58,283 nt of DNA from assembly GCA_028344335.1 (NCBI GenBank), contig JAOMAZ010000001.1, positions 75,468 to 133,750 on the forward strand, given 5' to 3'. The stretch comes from Deltaproteobacteria bacterium (GTDB taxonomy: Archaea > Thermoplasmatota > Poseidoniia > Poseidoniales > Poseidoniaceae). Each line of letters starts with the position of its first letter. Position 1 is the first letter of the stretch. The notes below the pieces were generated by a model. It did no database searches and had not been told where the DNA came from. It saw only the letters and a list, made by a program, of their open reading frames with translations. A program made the position numbers and the translations under genes. Shown here piece after piece: positions 28,152 through 39,059 of this stretch.

Positions 28152-29384
28152 TCAATCCTTGATAATAAAAGCCAGAACCTCGTATATCACCTGTGCAATA
28201 ATATCCATGTGAGAAGTGTTCAAATGCGGTTGTAAAGATAAATCGCAAGCAAATTCAATCGCTTCAACTGTTGCTGGCAATTCCACTGCCTCAATATCTT
28301 TGAGGAATTGCCATTCTCTGAAATCACGAGCATTGCGCTGAACCCCAAATATCTGCATATCAATTCCTTCCAAGGACATTACTTCGATGAAGTAATCGGC
28401 TTGTTTTCTTGTTAGTCCTCGCAAGTGGAATTGCATGGTATCACAAAACATCTCTACTTCAGGGAAGGGTTTTGGAATCTCAATATTTGGATGATTTTCT
28501 AAAAGTCCTTCTAGATAGTGATAGTTTTGCCTGTGGATTTTATTAATTTCTATCAGCCTTGGTATTTGAGGGCGCAACAAAGCGGCACACACTTCAGTCA
28601 TCCGCATCGAATATCCCGGAATATGGTTTTGTAGAGTATCCATCAAATCCTCATCAATTCCAAAATGCCGGTTCCATCGTTCCTCATATGAGCCAGCATA
28701 GAGTAATGCCTTACCTGCAATTTCAATATCATCGGTTGTAAGAATACCTCCCTCTCCAGATGAAAGACCCTTGCTAGATTGTGTTGAAAAACAAGCAATA
28801 CGGCCGAAATTACCAAGTTTTACCCCATTCCAGAAGGTCATATATGCATGCGCACAATCTTCAATGAGATATAGGTCATGACGCTTAACCACTGCCATTA
28901 TCGCATCCATGTTTGGTACATGCCCTCGCATGTAAGAGAGAAGCAAAACCTTAGCCCCTGATTCCTTGACCTTATTTTCAAGGTCCTCTGCATCCAATCC
29001 CCATTCCAAATTAGATTCAACAAAAACTGGTTCGGCTCTTGCATGATGAATCGCCGAAGGTACAGCGGTAAAGGTGAAACCATTGGATAACACCTTGTCG
29101 CCGGGCTTGACTCCTGCAATATTTAGGGCGATGAACATAGCAGCCCCACAAGAATTTACTCCTAATGCAAAGTTACTGCCGAGGTGGGTAGCGAATTCCT
29201 TTTCAAACAAAGACACATGCGAATCTTCTGCCTTTTTGGGTTGATAACGATACATCATCCCTGCACGCATCGTGGCTACAGCATCTTCAATTCCAGATTC
29301 AGGAACCGCTTTGAAAGCCTTAGAATTAAAATCAACGATTGATTCGCCGCCTTCAATTACCAATCTTCTATCGGAATCAGACAT
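28152..29384 (-). CDS. DegT/DnrJ/EryC1/StrS-family PLP aminotransferase
   Basis: GVNSCGAAMFIALNIAGVKPGDKVLSNGFTFTAVPSAIHHARAEPVFVE; YLIEDCAHA; SSKGLSSGEGGIL. Confidence 0.9.
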   Translation of the reverse strand: MSDSDRRLVIEGGESIVDFNSKAFKAVPESGIEDAVATMRAGMMYRYQPKKAEDSHVSLFEKEFATHLGSNFALGVNSCGAAMFIALNIAGVKPGDKVLSNGFTFTAVPSAIHHARAEPVFVESNLEWGLDAEDLENKVKESGAKVLLLSYMRGHVPNMDAIMAVVKRHDLYLIEDCAHAYMTFWNGVKLGNFGRIACFSTQSSKGLSSGEGGILTTDDIEIAGKALLYAGSYEERWNRHFGIDEDLMDTLQNHIPGYSMRMTEVCAALLRPQIPRLIEINKIHRQNYHYLEGLLENHPNIEIPKPFPEVEMFCDTMQFHLRGLTRKQADYFIEVMSLEGIDMQIFGVQRNARDFREWQFLKDIEAVELPATVEAIEFACDLSLQPHLNTSHMDIIAQVIYEVLAFIIKD

Positions 29385-29438
29385 AAACTAACACAACCTT
29401 TTGACCCTGAAAACGTCACTATTCAATGGTTTCCAACC

Positions 29439-30866
29439 TCAGTACTCCTTGATTGCAGTATTGAGGGCCGACATCATTGCTTTTCCGTCTCCAAACAGCA
29501 TCATCGTCTTATCCATGAAGAATAAGTCATTATCGACACCAGCATAACCTACGGATAAACTGCGCTTGATGATAACTATTGAGCGTGCTTTGTCGACATC
29601 CAAGATTGGCATTCCACCCAATGGTCCTTCGCCGCTGCGGGCTGCAGGATTGGTGGTATCGTTAGCACCGATGACAACTGCTAAGTCACACTCTGCAAAC
29701 TCGGAGTTTATTTCATCCATCTCGATTAACTGCTCGTATGGTACATTGGCCTCAGCGAGTAGCACATTCATGTGACCAGGCATGCGCCCTGCAACTGGGT
29801 GAATTGCATACTTCACTTCAACATCTCTTTCTTCCATTAAATCGGCGAATTCCTTCACCGCATGCTGGCATTGAGAAACCGCCATTCCATATCCAGGGAT
29901 GATAATGCATGTGCTGATTCCATCGCACATCATTGCAACTTCCTCTGGGTCACTGCCAACCTTTGTGCGGGTAACAGTTTCCTTGTCTGAGCCACCAAAT
30001 GACTTGAACAGGACATCGATCAACTGACGGTTCATCGCCTTACACATGATGAAGGTAAGAACTAATCCTGCTGCTCCAACCATCGAACCAGCAATAATCA
30101 AAACATTGTTGTTGATGACGAATCCTGTAAAGGCTGCTGCTACTCCAGAAAGTGAGTTTAGTAGGCTGACTACTACTGGCATATCTGCGCCGCCGATTGG
30201 CAGCACGAAGAGGACTCCCAGTAAGCAACTTGAGCCAACCAGTGCCCAGACCCAAAGTGCGTTTTCTGGTTCTCTAACAGTCATTACAACGAAAGCGAAT
30301 GAGGCAATTAACAGACCCACCTTGACGAAGTTTAGCCATGGAGGACCCCAAGTCGGGAAACGGACCCATTTCTTGGTTAGAGGAATTGTGAAACCACCCT
30401 TCAACTTGAACATAGCAACTAAAGAACCTGTGAGGGTAATCCATCCCACTAAACCAGAAAGTCCGATGGCAATCCAAATAGCCCACAGGTTGAGCATATC
30501 GGTCGGTACTTCGCCAGTCTTGATTCTGGCTAAGACTTCAGATAGTGCTACCAATGCACTGGCTGCTCCACCAAAACCATTGAACAGAGCAACTAATTCC
30601 GGCATACCTGTCATCTCAACCTTAACAGCCAACCAAGCTCCAATTACAGAGCCAAGAACTAGACCACCGACCAATAACTCCCAGCCGATAATGCCGTTTC
30701 CGACTTGCATTTTAACGAGGGTTGTTATGACTGCTAAGAGCATTCCAGCAGAACCAAGTTGATTGCCATAAGGAGCGGTTCTTGGAGAACCTAATTTCTT
30801 AATACCTGTAATGAATAATGCTGCTGAGAGCAGGTATCCAATATCAAAAATAATTGGGTCTACCAT
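29439..30866 (-). CDS. pntB: NAD(P) transhydrogenase subunit beta
   Basis: VIIPGYGMAVSQCQHAVKEFADLMEERDVEVKYAIHPVAGRMPGHMNVLLAEANVPY; VVIGANDTTNPAA; IVIIKRSLSVGYAGVDN. Confidence 0.97.
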   Translation of the reverse strand: MVDPIIFDIGYLLSAALFITGIKKLGSPRTAPYGNQLGSAGMLLAVITTLVKMQVGNGIIGWELLVGGLVLGSVIGAWLAVKVEMTGMPELVALFNGFGGAASALVALSEVLARIKTGEVPTDMLNLWAIWIAIGLSGLVGWITLTGSLVAMFKLKGGFTIPLTKKWVRFPTWGPPWLNFVKVGLLIASFAFVVMTVREPENALWVWALVGSSCLLGVLFVLPIGGADMPVVVSLLNSLSGVAAAFTGFVINNNVLIIAGSMVGAAGLVLTFIMCKAMNRQLIDVLFKSFGGSDKETVTRTKVGSDPEEVAMMCDGISTCIIIPGYGMAVSQCQHAVKEFADLMEERDVEVKYAIHPVAGRMPGHMNVLLAEANVPYEQLIEMDEINSEFAECDLAVVIGANDTTNPAARSGEGPLGGMPILDVDKARSIVIIKRSLSVGYAGVDNDLFFMDKTMMLFGDGKAMMSALNTAIKEY

Positions 30867-31190
30867 TTAGGACACCTCCTTCTTGCGCCTCTTGCCAGCA
30901 ATCATTTCGAGCATCCTATTAGTGACCATGAAACCACCAACACAATTTATGGTTGCAAGAACTAGAGCGGTGAATCCAAGCCATGCAGCAATACCTGGTG
31001 AGCCGCTGTTAAAGGCCACATTACTGGCCAATAAAGCACCGACTACGGTGATTCCTGAAATCGCATTTGCTCCAGACATCAAAGGAGTGTGCAAGGTCGC
31101 GGGAACCTTGGAAATCAATTCAAAACCAAGATAAATTGCCAAGACGAAAATGGTTATGCTACCGATTAATGCTGCAATAGTTAGGCTCAT
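30867..31190 (-). CDS. NAD(P) transhydrogenase alpha subunit, membrane part (alpha-2)
   Basis: Small TM protein, ELISKVPATLHTPLMSGANAISGITVVGALL. Confidence 0.95.
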   Translation of the reverse strand: MSLTIAALIGSITIFVLAIYLGFELISKVPATLHTPLMSGANAISGITVVGALLASNVAFNSGSPGIAAWLGFTALVLATINCVGGFMVTNRMLEMIAGKRRKKEVS

Positions 31191-32347
31191 TCAACCACCC
31201 CCGCCAAGCGAGATTGTTTAGGATGGATTTCTCCATCTGTGCAAATTAGAACCCCTCCCATTCCAGCGACGTGGAAATCGCTTCCTTCCGGAGAGCCGAC
31301 CAAAATATCATCTTCAAGGTCCAATACTAATTCTCCTTCTTTGACTAAACTGGAGACAAAGGTAGTCATATTGTTTGAGAATAACATACTTGCAGAGTTT
31401 GCAACTGTCCCAGGTAGGTTTGGGACTCCAATGATTGTGACTCCATGCTTTTCGATTATCTCTCCACATTCGGTCAATTCGCAATTTCCGCCGACGTCAG
31501 CGTTCATATCTACAACAACTGCGCCGTTTTTGAAGGATTCAATCGCAGAAGCAGGTACGGTTATTGGAGCAGGGCGACCAAATATTCGGGCAGTTGTTAT
31601 GATGACATCTGCATCCTTTGCTACTTCACAAACTGTATTATTGACCTTTTGGATGAATTCCATAGTCAATGGTTTGGCATAACCTGATTCATCTTCAAAG
31701 TCATCCATTCCTTCAACCTCGATGAAGCGTCCGCCAACCGATTCTATTTGTTCGGCTGCTGAACGTCGCACATCAGATGCATAGACGATGGCACCAAGGC
31801 GCTTGGCAGTGGCAATGGCTTGTAAGCCAGCAACCCCACTACCCATAATGACAAACTTGGCTGGACGAATGGTACCAGCGCTAGTGGTCATCATTGGAAT
31901 CCCCTTTGGCACATGAGCAGCGCCCATGAGCACTGCTTTGTAGCCAGCCAAGTTATCTTGACTCGAGTTTACATCCATCGCTTGAGCACGAGAGAGTCTG
32001 CGAGGAATCATGTCCATACTGAATAGTGTGATCTTTGCATCCATGGCCTTCTTCACATTTTCAGGGTTGCGAAATGGGTCAGATACACAGGCCAACATTT
32101 TTCCTTCTTTGATTAAAGAAACATCGGGCATATTGATGCAGACTACGATGTCACAAGCCATTGCATCTTCTCTACTTCCTACATTTGCACCCAAATCTGA
32201 ATATTCTGAATCATTGTGATTTGACCTCAATCCAGCTCCTGATTCAACTACCACTTCAAAGCCATTTTTAGCTAATTTTTTAATAGAGTTAGGGACAATC
32301 GCTACGCGGTTTTCTCCTTCAGTCTCGCATATAACGCCCAAGCGCAT
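31187..32347 (-). CDS. pntA: NAD(P) transhydrogenase alpha subunit, soluble part (alpha-1)
   Basis: MRLGVICETEGENRVAIVPNSIKKLAKNGFEVVVESGAG; VMGSGVAGLQAIATAKRLGAIVYASDVR; start chosen at MRLGVI. Confidence 0.95.
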   Translation of the reverse strand: MRLGVICETEGENRVAIVPNSIKKLAKNGFEVVVESGAGLRSNHNDSEYSDLGANVGSREDAMACDIVVCINMPDVSLIKEGKMLACVSDPFRNPENVKKAMDAKITLFSMDMIPRRLSRAQAMDVNSSQDNLAGYKAVLMGAAHVPKGIPMMTTSAGTIRPAKFVIMGSGVAGLQAIATAKRLGAIVYASDVRRSAAEQIESVGGRFIEVEGMDDFEDESGYAKPLTMEFIQKVNNTVCEVAKDADVIITTARIFGRPAPITVPASAIESFKNGAVVVDMNADVGGNCELTECGEIIEKHGVTIIGVPNLPGTVANSASMLFSNNMTTFVSSLVKEGELVLDLEDDILVGSPEGSDFHVAGMGGVLICTDGEIHPKQSRLAGVVE

Positions 32348-32483
32348 CTTCTCATCTCCTTCATCTTCGACAACGAGAAGGTTGTCGACGAAGCGGGCGA
32401 CCCGTATTCGACTCTTCAATGCTCGCTTGGAAAGAAATGGTTTGCCAACCACTGCCCTTATGGGCTCTATTCAGGTCGCCGGT

Positions 32484-33437
32484 ATGAGCGTGAACAGCAT
32501 GGTCAAGCAACGCAACAAGATAGCAGTTATTGGAGCAGGAAATGTAGGGGCAACTTGTGCCTTTGTTTTAGCACAGAAAAAACTCGGAGATATCGTTCTA
32601 CTAGACATCTTTGAGGGCTTCGCAAAAGGAAAGGCATTGGATATGAGCCAAGATGGTCAAGTCCTCAATTATGATGGAAATATAACAGGCACAGCGAATT
32701 ACGAAGATATCGCTGGTTCTGACGTTGTAGTAGTAACAAGTGGATTTCCACGCCAACCAGGCATGAGCAGAGAGGACCTAATTGGCAAGAACGCCGATAT
32801 CATTTCCCAAGTTGGTGCAGGAATCAAAGAACATGCTCCAGATTCAATCATCGTCATGGTAACAAATCCACTTGACTTGATGACTTACCATATGAGAGAG
32901 GTCACCGGATTTCCCTCCCACCGCGTCGTCGGCCAAGCTGGAATCCTTGATAGTGCCCGAATGACTCACTTCATCGCCAAGGCAGTAGGATGCAGCGAAG
33001 AAGATGTTCAAGCAATGGTACTTGGTGGTCATGGAGACACAATGGTTCCTCTCCCTCGATACACAACTGTTGGTGGGATTTCAGTCGACCAATTACTCGA
33101 TGATGAAACAATTGCAGCCATCTGTGAAAGGACTGCCAAGGGTGGTGGAGAAATCGTCAAACTCCTTGAGAAAGGAAGCGCCTTCTATGCACCAGGCTCA
33201 GCAGCAGCAATCATGGCAGAAGCCATCGTTATGGATAGAAAGCGGCTAATTCCGGCAAGTGCTCACCTGAAGGGCGAATATGGCCTTGACGATGTTTACA
33301 TCGGCGTACCAATTATCCTTGGTGCGAATGGTGTCGAACGGATTATGGAATTAGAATTAACAGATGGAGAACTTGAGAGCCTTCAAGGCTCTGCTAATTT
33401 CTACAAACAACAATTGAAAGAATTACTCGGCTACTAA
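32484..33437 (+). CDS. mdh: Malate dehydrogenase (LDH-like)
   Basis: KIAVIGAGNVGATCAFVLAQKKLGDIVLLDI; VTSGFPRQPGMSREDLIGKNADI; MVLGGHGDTMVPLPRYTTVGG. Confidence 0.95.
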   Translation: MSVNSMVKQRNKIAVIGAGNVGATCAFVLAQKKLGDIVLLDIFEGFAKGKALDMSQDGQVLNYDGNITGTANYEDIAGSDVVVVTSGFPRQPGMSREDLIGKNADIISQVGAGIKEHAPDSIIVMVTNPLDLMTYHMREVTGFPSHRVVGQAGILDSARMTHFIAKAVGCSEEDVQAMVLGGHGDTMVPLPRYTTVGGISVDQLLDDETIAAICERTAKGGGEIVKLLEKGSAFYAPGSAAAIMAEAIVMDRKRLIPASAHLKGEYGLDDVYIGVPIILGANGVERIMELELTDGELESLQGSANFYKQQLKELLGY

Positions 33438-34123
33438 GGAACTTCACCCGAAAGGTTTGCTGGTAAGGCAACTCCAATCGCTGAAACAGAGCCAAGGCGT
33501 TCCCATTCTGATTCCTGCCAAGACTTGTATTCCTCAAATGAGGACATTTGAAGCACCGGATTATGTTCTCTATTCCACAAAAGAGTCTGAGGTTCTGTAC
33601 CTGGTGCTTCATGACCAGACATTACCACTGTATTTTCTTTTATTGACTGTAAAACCGCCAAGGCTTTCCAATGTACCTCAAGACTCCCTCCGGGTAAATC
33701 ATCTCGACCAGTGCCTCCATTACCATTGAACAGAAAATCTCCGGTGAACAAGAAACCTGGAATATCAATGCACATACTATCAGGTGTATGTCCTGGGCTA
33801 GCATAAAAGTTGAATTCAACTTCACCCATCCACAAGGAAGAACCACTGGCAACTGTTCTTGACACTCCATGAGTCAATGCACCTTCAAGCATTAAGAAAT
33901 CACAACCAGCCTTCTCTGCTAACTCCCATCCACCACTTATATGGTCAGCATGAGTATGGGTGCCGATGACGTATTTTAGAGTCAAAGCTCTTTCTTCAAT
34001 CAAAGCCAAATCACGCTCAATATTTGCATGAATTGGATCAATTAAGGCCGCCAGAGAATTATGAGTGCAGGTGACCAAATAAGTGCGAGCCCAGCCTTCA
34101 GAATTGATTTGTTCAACCAGCAT
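33434..34123 (-). CDS. Metallo-beta-lactamase fold hydrolase (glyoxalase II / persulfide dioxygenase-like)
   Basis: GTHTHADHISGGWELA, ASPGHTPDSMCIDI, FLFTGDFLFNGNGGTGRDDLPGGS; start chosen at MLVEQINSEGW. Confidence 0.85.
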   Translation of the reverse strand: MLVEQINSEGWARTYLVTCTHNSLAALIDPIHANIERDLALIEERALTLKYVIGTHTHADHISGGWELAEKAGCDFLMLEGALTHGVSRTVASGSSLWMGEVEFNFYASPGHTPDSMCIDIPGFLFTGDFLFNGNGGTGRDDLPGGSLEVHWKALAVLQSIKENTVVMSGHEAPGTEPQTLLWNREHNPVLQMSSFEEYKSWQESEWERLGSVSAIGVALPANLSGEVP

Positions 34124-34196
34124 GGCTATCCCATGAGGTCGCCGTTTGTGTTCTTTTCCCCGTATAGTTGATATGGGGTCGGCATGAGTTTGGTAT

Positions 34197-35462
34197 TTGA
34201 TAGGAGTGAGGATGATGCTTGAACCACTTGAAATTGGAATGGCCCTCGTTGGCCTCGGTATGGCTTTTGCACTTGGTTGGGTGATATCAAGCAATAAAAC
34301 CAGAGTTATATTAGCAACTTCCGAAGCCCGCGTGGAAGCCCAAAAAAATGCACTGAATCAGGCAACTGAAGCAATGCAAAATGAATTCAAGGCTATTGCC
34401 TCAGATGCTCTTCAAGGAAACAGCGAACAGTTCCTACAAGTTGCAGAGGAAAAATTGAAAGTACACACTAAAGAAGGTGAAAAGGTACTTGGGGAACAAA
34501 AAGTGGCCATGGAAAACCTTGTTGTACCAATTAGAGAATCCCTTGCTAAATTAGAAGTGAATTCCCATGCAATGGAAGAAAAGCGAGAAGGTGCTTACCA
34601 AGGGATGAAAAGGCAAGTCGAGGAATTACAAAAAGCGACGACAGGGCTTAGAGATAGTTCTGTACAACTATCTACAGCACTCAGAGGTTCAATCAAGGAC
34701 CGTGGGAATTGGGGGCAGGTTTCTCTCAAAAACGTCGCAGAGGCGGCAGGAATGCTTGAACACTGTGATTTTGATATTGAATATACCTTGAAAAGCGGGA
34801 AAGGTGGAGCGCGAGTTGACATGCTGGCCAAAATACCTGGTGGTGAAGGAATTCCAATAGATGCAAAAGTTCCATTGGCAAATTATTGGGATGCACTTGA
34901 AACAGATGACCAAGAACGTAAAGGAGAACTAATGCTCAAACATTGCAAGGATGTGAAAAAACATATTGATGATTTGGCAGATAGAGATTATAGCGGAATC
35001 TTAGGGTCAAATGGTGCAGATTTCACGGTTATGTATATTCCAGCAGAACCGATTCTAGCAGCTGCATACGAGCATCAACCGGATTTACAAGAGTACGCAT
35101 TTAAAGAGCGGATTTTGATTGTAACTCCAGTAACCCTGATCGCGCTATTGAGAACTGTTGGAGTTTATTGGCAACAACAAAGCATCGCTGAAAATGCCCA
35201 AGAGATCTTACAACATGCCCAAGAATTCTACCAACGCTCAGCGAAATTTTCAGGAGACTTAGCCAAAATGGGAAGAGGATTAAACACAGCATTGAATGCC
35301 TATAATGACGCAGCCACGTCATTTGCAACCAGATTGATGCCATCAGGAAGAAGACTTGAAGGATTTAAGGTCTCTGATGGCTTAGCCAAGAAGGTTGAAG
35401 AAATGAAGTTGATCGATGGTTCTGCAACCATCATTGAATCGGCTCTATTGCAAGAAGAATGA
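34197..35462 (+). CDS. rmuC: RmuC-family DNA recombination protein
   Basis: N-terminal TM, coiled coil, GSIKDRGNWGQVSLKNVAEAAGM, IPIDAKVPLANYWDAL, ERILIVTPVTLIALLRTVGVYWQQQSIAENAQEI. Confidence 0.93.
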   Translation: MIGVRMMLEPLEIGMALVGLGMAFALGWVISSNKTRVILATSEARVEAQKNALNQATEAMQNEFKAIASDALQGNSEQFLQVAEEKLKVHTKEGEKVLGEQKVAMENLVVPIRESLAKLEVNSHAMEEKREGAYQGMKRQVEELQKATTGLRDSSVQLSTALRGSIKDRGNWGQVSLKNVAEAAGMLEHCDFDIEYTLKSGKGGARVDMLAKIPGGEGIPIDAKVPLANYWDALETDDQERKGELMLKHCKDVKKHIDDLADRDYSGILGSNGADFTVMYIPAEPILAAAYEHQPDLQEYAFKERILIVTPVTLIALLRTVGVYWQQQSIAENAQEILQHAQEFYQRSAKFSGDLAKMGRGLNTALNAYNDAATSFATRLMPSGRRLEGFKVSDGLAKKVEEMKLIDGSATIIESALLQEE

Positions 35463-35497
35463 CGGTGGGATTGATTGAGTAAAACCACCTCGGCGGA

Positions 35498-36205
35498 ATG
35501 ATGGAGTACCTACACTTGGAGCATGATGGCAAATTATTGCTAGTAGATGCAAATGGCGAAGGACCCCAAATCCCAATACCTGGGCGAGAAAAATCCAATG
35601 CTTGGTTGATGCGCTTACCCACTGCTGCAGAAGTATCATTTGAATGGACTGAAAAAAGGCGTAATAAGTTAGACTGGGGACAAAATAGCGCTACCATCAT
35701 CCATGCATTTCCTCACATCGATTGGCCAGAGCATTGGGCGTGGAAGGACAATGTTATCGGCGATTCAGCAGTTCACCCAGCAGCCAGAGAATCGGTCTAT
35801 CGGACTATTCATCGACTAGTCTCTAAAGTCATCATTCAGGATTGCGAAGGTCGAGTAGTCATGGCCAAGGTCAAGAGAGGGCATTTCGTTGGCGCATGGA
35901 CACTTCCTGGCGGATATTTGGATTATTCAGAACACCCAGAAGTAGGAGCGGTTCGAGAAACTATGGAGGAATTAGGGATTTCTATCGATTTGCTAAATGA
36001 ATCTCCAATTATCAGTGAGAATATATTCAGTAATGAAGGAATCAACTTTGTTTCATTCACATATCGTGCACTTGTTGATGCAGCGGATATAGAATTCAAA
36101 CCAAAAGCCGATGAGATAGCAGATGTTACTTGGTTAGCGAAAGAAGAAGCCTTGAATAGAGCTGTTTCTTGGTTTGATATTCAAGCCTTGAAAAGCCTCA
36201 ATTGA
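35498..36205 (+). CDS. NUDIX hydrolase
   Basis: Nudix box GGYLDYSEHPEVGAVRETMEELGI. Confidence 0.9.
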   Translation: MMEYLHLEHDGKLLLVDANGEGPQIPIPGREKSNAWLMRLPTAAEVSFEWTEKRRNKLDWGQNSATIIHAFPHIDWPEHWAWKDNVIGDSAVHPAARESVYRTIHRLVSKVIIQDCEGRVVMAKVKRGHFVGAWTLPGGYLDYSEHPEVGAVRETMEELGISIDLLNESPIISENIFSNEGINFVSFTYRALVDAADIEFKPKADEIADVTWLAKEEALNRAVSWFDIQALKSLN

Positions 36206-38996
36206 GTAAATCTTGACGAGCCTGCTCTAATGCTGCCTCAATGCCATCAGGCTTACTACCTCCACCTTGGGCAAAGGTTGGCCTACCTCCGCCGCCGCCC
36301 TGAATATGGTGTGAAATCGCCTTGAGGATGGCATTTGCATCATGCTTTTGGGAGGCAATGGAATTCTCGGTTATTGCAACTAGGAGTTTTCCTCCTCCTT
36401 CTCTGCTTCCAATAACTGCAACCGTCGGCTTGTCGCTATCTCTGGTCAATTCACCAACCATTGCCACCATTTGCTTATTATCACCATCAACTTCTAAGAA
36501 AACATAACGAATTCCATCTACTTCAGTAGCAGAATCACTGCCTCCTTCGGTCTTCAAGCGAGTGACTTCAGCCTCCAAAGACTCGATTCGCTTGCGCTGT
36601 GTTTTCCACTCCTCAAAGAATCTTGAGGCGGTGCGGGGTAAATCATTCTCATCGATGCCAAATACTTCGCTTGCTTCGCTCAATAACTCTGCTTGACGAC
36701 GTGAGTGTTCTAATGCCGCTGCACCAGCAACGATAGTTAATCTCTCAACTCCATCTTGTACAGCACTCGATCGGATGATTCTAATTGAGCCAATCTTTGC
36801 CGGCTCATCATGGTGTGTGCCACCGCAAGCCTGCACATCATGTTCGCCAATCTTGAGAATTCTAACATCTCCACCTTTTGGCGCCCCACCTTGGTAGAGG
36901 TCGAAGCCGAATTCCTTGTCGGCTTGGGCGCGAGGTAATTCCATTTTTTCGGTTGTCTGAGTTTGTTGTAATACTTGATTGGATAACTTCTCAATTTCAT
37001 TAAGGTCATCTCTACTCAAGCGACTGTGATGGGTAATATCCAGTCTTGCTGAATCTGTATTCTTGTTAGCACCTGCTTGATAGACGTGAGGACCAAGCAA
37101 GGTTCTAGCTGCACCTCCAACGATATGAACGGCGGTGTGGTGGTCCATCAGTTGTCTTCTTCTTGAAATATCCAATTCCACTTCAACATTACCTGACACT
37201 TTGGATGTGATAGTGTGAATGATGATGTCATTTTCAATTTGAACATCCTTGACTTCAATGCCATCAATTGTCCCTAAATCAAAGGCTTGACCCCCGCCTT
37301 CAGGATAGAGGCAAGTTTGGTTGAGAACAACTATCCAGTCATCTCCTTCTTGACTGCAATGCAAAACTTCAGCATTGTGATTGGTCATCCAAACATCATC
37401 ATAGTAGAGTTTCTTTGTTGTAGGGAGTTGGGGAAGAACACGCCCCTTTGCAGTTGATTTTGCTGCTTGCTTTGCTTGGCTGGCGTGACGCTGTGCTAAC
37501 TCTGCGGTAAATCCACCGCGTAGGGAAACCTCTGACCAACCGCTTGACTTGGCAATTCCAATCACCAAAGCAGGAGCCATGCCATGAGTGTCATTGAGGG
37601 TGAAAAGTATTTCATCGGGAATTTCAACTGCATCGATGGGTAAGGATTTGAGCATGCCTTTTACTACATTCTCACCCTTACGCAGCATAACTGAATAACG
37701 CTCTTCCTCGAGTTGCAGAATTTGCAGGAAACCCGCACGGGTTTGTTTCATTCTTGATTCATCATAGTTGAACTCAAGATGGTGTTCTGCCAATTCGCAT
37801 ATACTGACCTGTAAACCCAGTTCATCCCGCATCCGTAACACTCTGCGAATCAACATTCTTGCTAAGTAACCAGCCTTTGCATTTGATGGCACTAAACCAT
37901 CACCCAACATATTGCATAGAGCGTGCATATGGTCCGGAATTGCATATATTCGAGAAAGTGGCTGTGAAACTGAAAGCAAGGTTTGCTCATCGATTTCAAC
38001 ACCTCTTTCTGCTAAACGTGCAATCAAAACCTTGCGAAGTGATGATTCATCAGAACCGATTTCAATATTCATTATACCAAGGAGACGAGACATTTGCCCC
38101 AATAATTCATCTAAGTTAATGTTAGTACTCTCAAGAATCTGCGAGAATCCTGTTAATTCTTTCAGCCATGATACACTTTCAGGATAGATGGCTTCGTAAA
38201 TCGTTGGTGTTCCTGCCGCTGCCCAGCAAAAGCGTTCTAGACCATAGCCAGTATCGATTATTTGCAAATCCATCTCTGAATATTTGATGCCCTTTATTTC
38301 GACACCTCCATCTTCATCCTCTTGTAGATTCATGAAAACTAAAGTTGCTAATTCCAATCCTCCAACGATAACCTCGACTGCAGCACCAGCATTTCCACCC
38401 CCTGACCATGGATTCTCAACATAGGTTATCTCGTTTGCATCAATTCCCAAGGCATCAACAAAGAGGTGGTCGCAAAACTCTACACATTCATTCATCCAAT
38501 AGTAAACCTCGCCATCTTTTGGTCGATTGAATACATGGTGTGCCATCATTTCAAAAGTGGTTAAATGGCGTCCAGATGCACCAACAGCATCAACATCGGT
38601 GAGCCTAATACATGGTTGAGAAATAGTTAGAGGGTTGGCTGGTGGAGGTACAGTCCCACTAGTCACATGAGGTTGAAATACTGCGATAGAGGCAATAGTT
38701 AGGTGAATATCATCCCTCCACCTTGCTAATATGGAGTAAGGTTCTACTCGTGTATGGTCTTGTTGTTCAAAGAAATTCAGGAAAGTTTCGCGCATCTTAT
38801 CTTTTAATGCAGAACCTGTTTCTGGAAAACCAGAAATCAATGGATTACCGATAAAGGTATATTCATCTTCTTGACTATCTCCACAAGTTTTCCTTGCTAC
38901 GTCGCGGGACCAAAACCAAAGTCCTGTAGCACTACATTGAGCACGCCTGAAACCATTCTCTGAAAAGTATGGTAAGTCGACTGCACCAAGGCTCAT
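36198..38996 (-). CDS. alaS: Alanyl-tRNA synthetase, archaeal type
   Basis: HTRVEPYSILARWRDDIHLTIASIAVFQPHVTSG; CIRLTDVDAVGASGRHLTTFEMMAHH; QACGGTHHDEPAKIGSIRI; GGGGGRPTFAQGGG. Confidence 0.97.
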   Translation of the reverse strand: MSLGAVDLPYFSENGFRRAQCSATGLWFWSRDVARKTCGDSQEDEYTFIGNPLISGFPETGSALKDKMRETFLNFFEQQDHTRVEPYSILARWRDDIHLTIASIAVFQPHVTSGTVPPPANPLTISQPCIRLTDVDAVGASGRHLTTFEMMAHHVFNRPKDGEVYYWMNECVEFCDHLFVDALGIDANEITYVENPWSGGGNAGAAVEVIVGGLELATLVFMNLQEDEDGGVEIKGIKYSEMDLQIIDTGYGLERFCWAAAGTPTIYEAIYPESVSWLKELTGFSQILESTNINLDELLGQMSRLLGIMNIEIGSDESSLRKVLIARLAERGVEIDEQTLLSVSQPLSRIYAIPDHMHALCNMLGDGLVPSNAKAGYLARMLIRRVLRMRDELGLQVSICELAEHHLEFNYDESRMKQTRAGFLQILQLEEERYSVMLRKGENVVKGMLKSLPIDAVEIPDEILFTLNDTHGMAPALVIGIAKSSGWSEVSLRGGFTAELAQRHASQAKQAAKSTAKGRVLPQLPTTKKLYYDDVWMTNHNAEVLHCSQEGDDWIVVLNQTCLYPEGGGQAFDLGTIDGIEVKDVQIENDIIIHTITSKVSGNVEVELDISRRRQLMDHHTAVHIVGGAARTLLGPHVYQAGANKNTDSARLDITHHSRLSRDDLNEIEKLSNQVLQQTQTTEKMELPRAQADKEFGFDLYQGGAPKGGDVRILKIGEHDVQACGGTHHDEPAKIGSIRIIRSSAVQDGVERLTIVAGAAALEHSRRQAELLSEASEVFGIDENDLPRTASRFFEEWKTQRKRIESLEAEVTRLKTEGGSDSATEVDGIRYVFLEVDGDNKQMVAMVGELTRDSDKPTVAVIGSREGGGKLLVAITENSIASQKHDANAILKAISHHIQGGGGGRPTFAQGGGSKPDGIEAALEQARQDLLN

Positions 38997-39059
38997 GCTA
39001 CTCCTCCAAGACGGGGCGGTTGAGTCAATGCCTTCAATGAAACGGCTGTTGAGCCACGC

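Noticed and set aside
30046-30762. 238-aa + strand ORF opposite pntB
   Set aside because: Antisense shadow of the well-conserved pntB; low-complexity composition without motifs.
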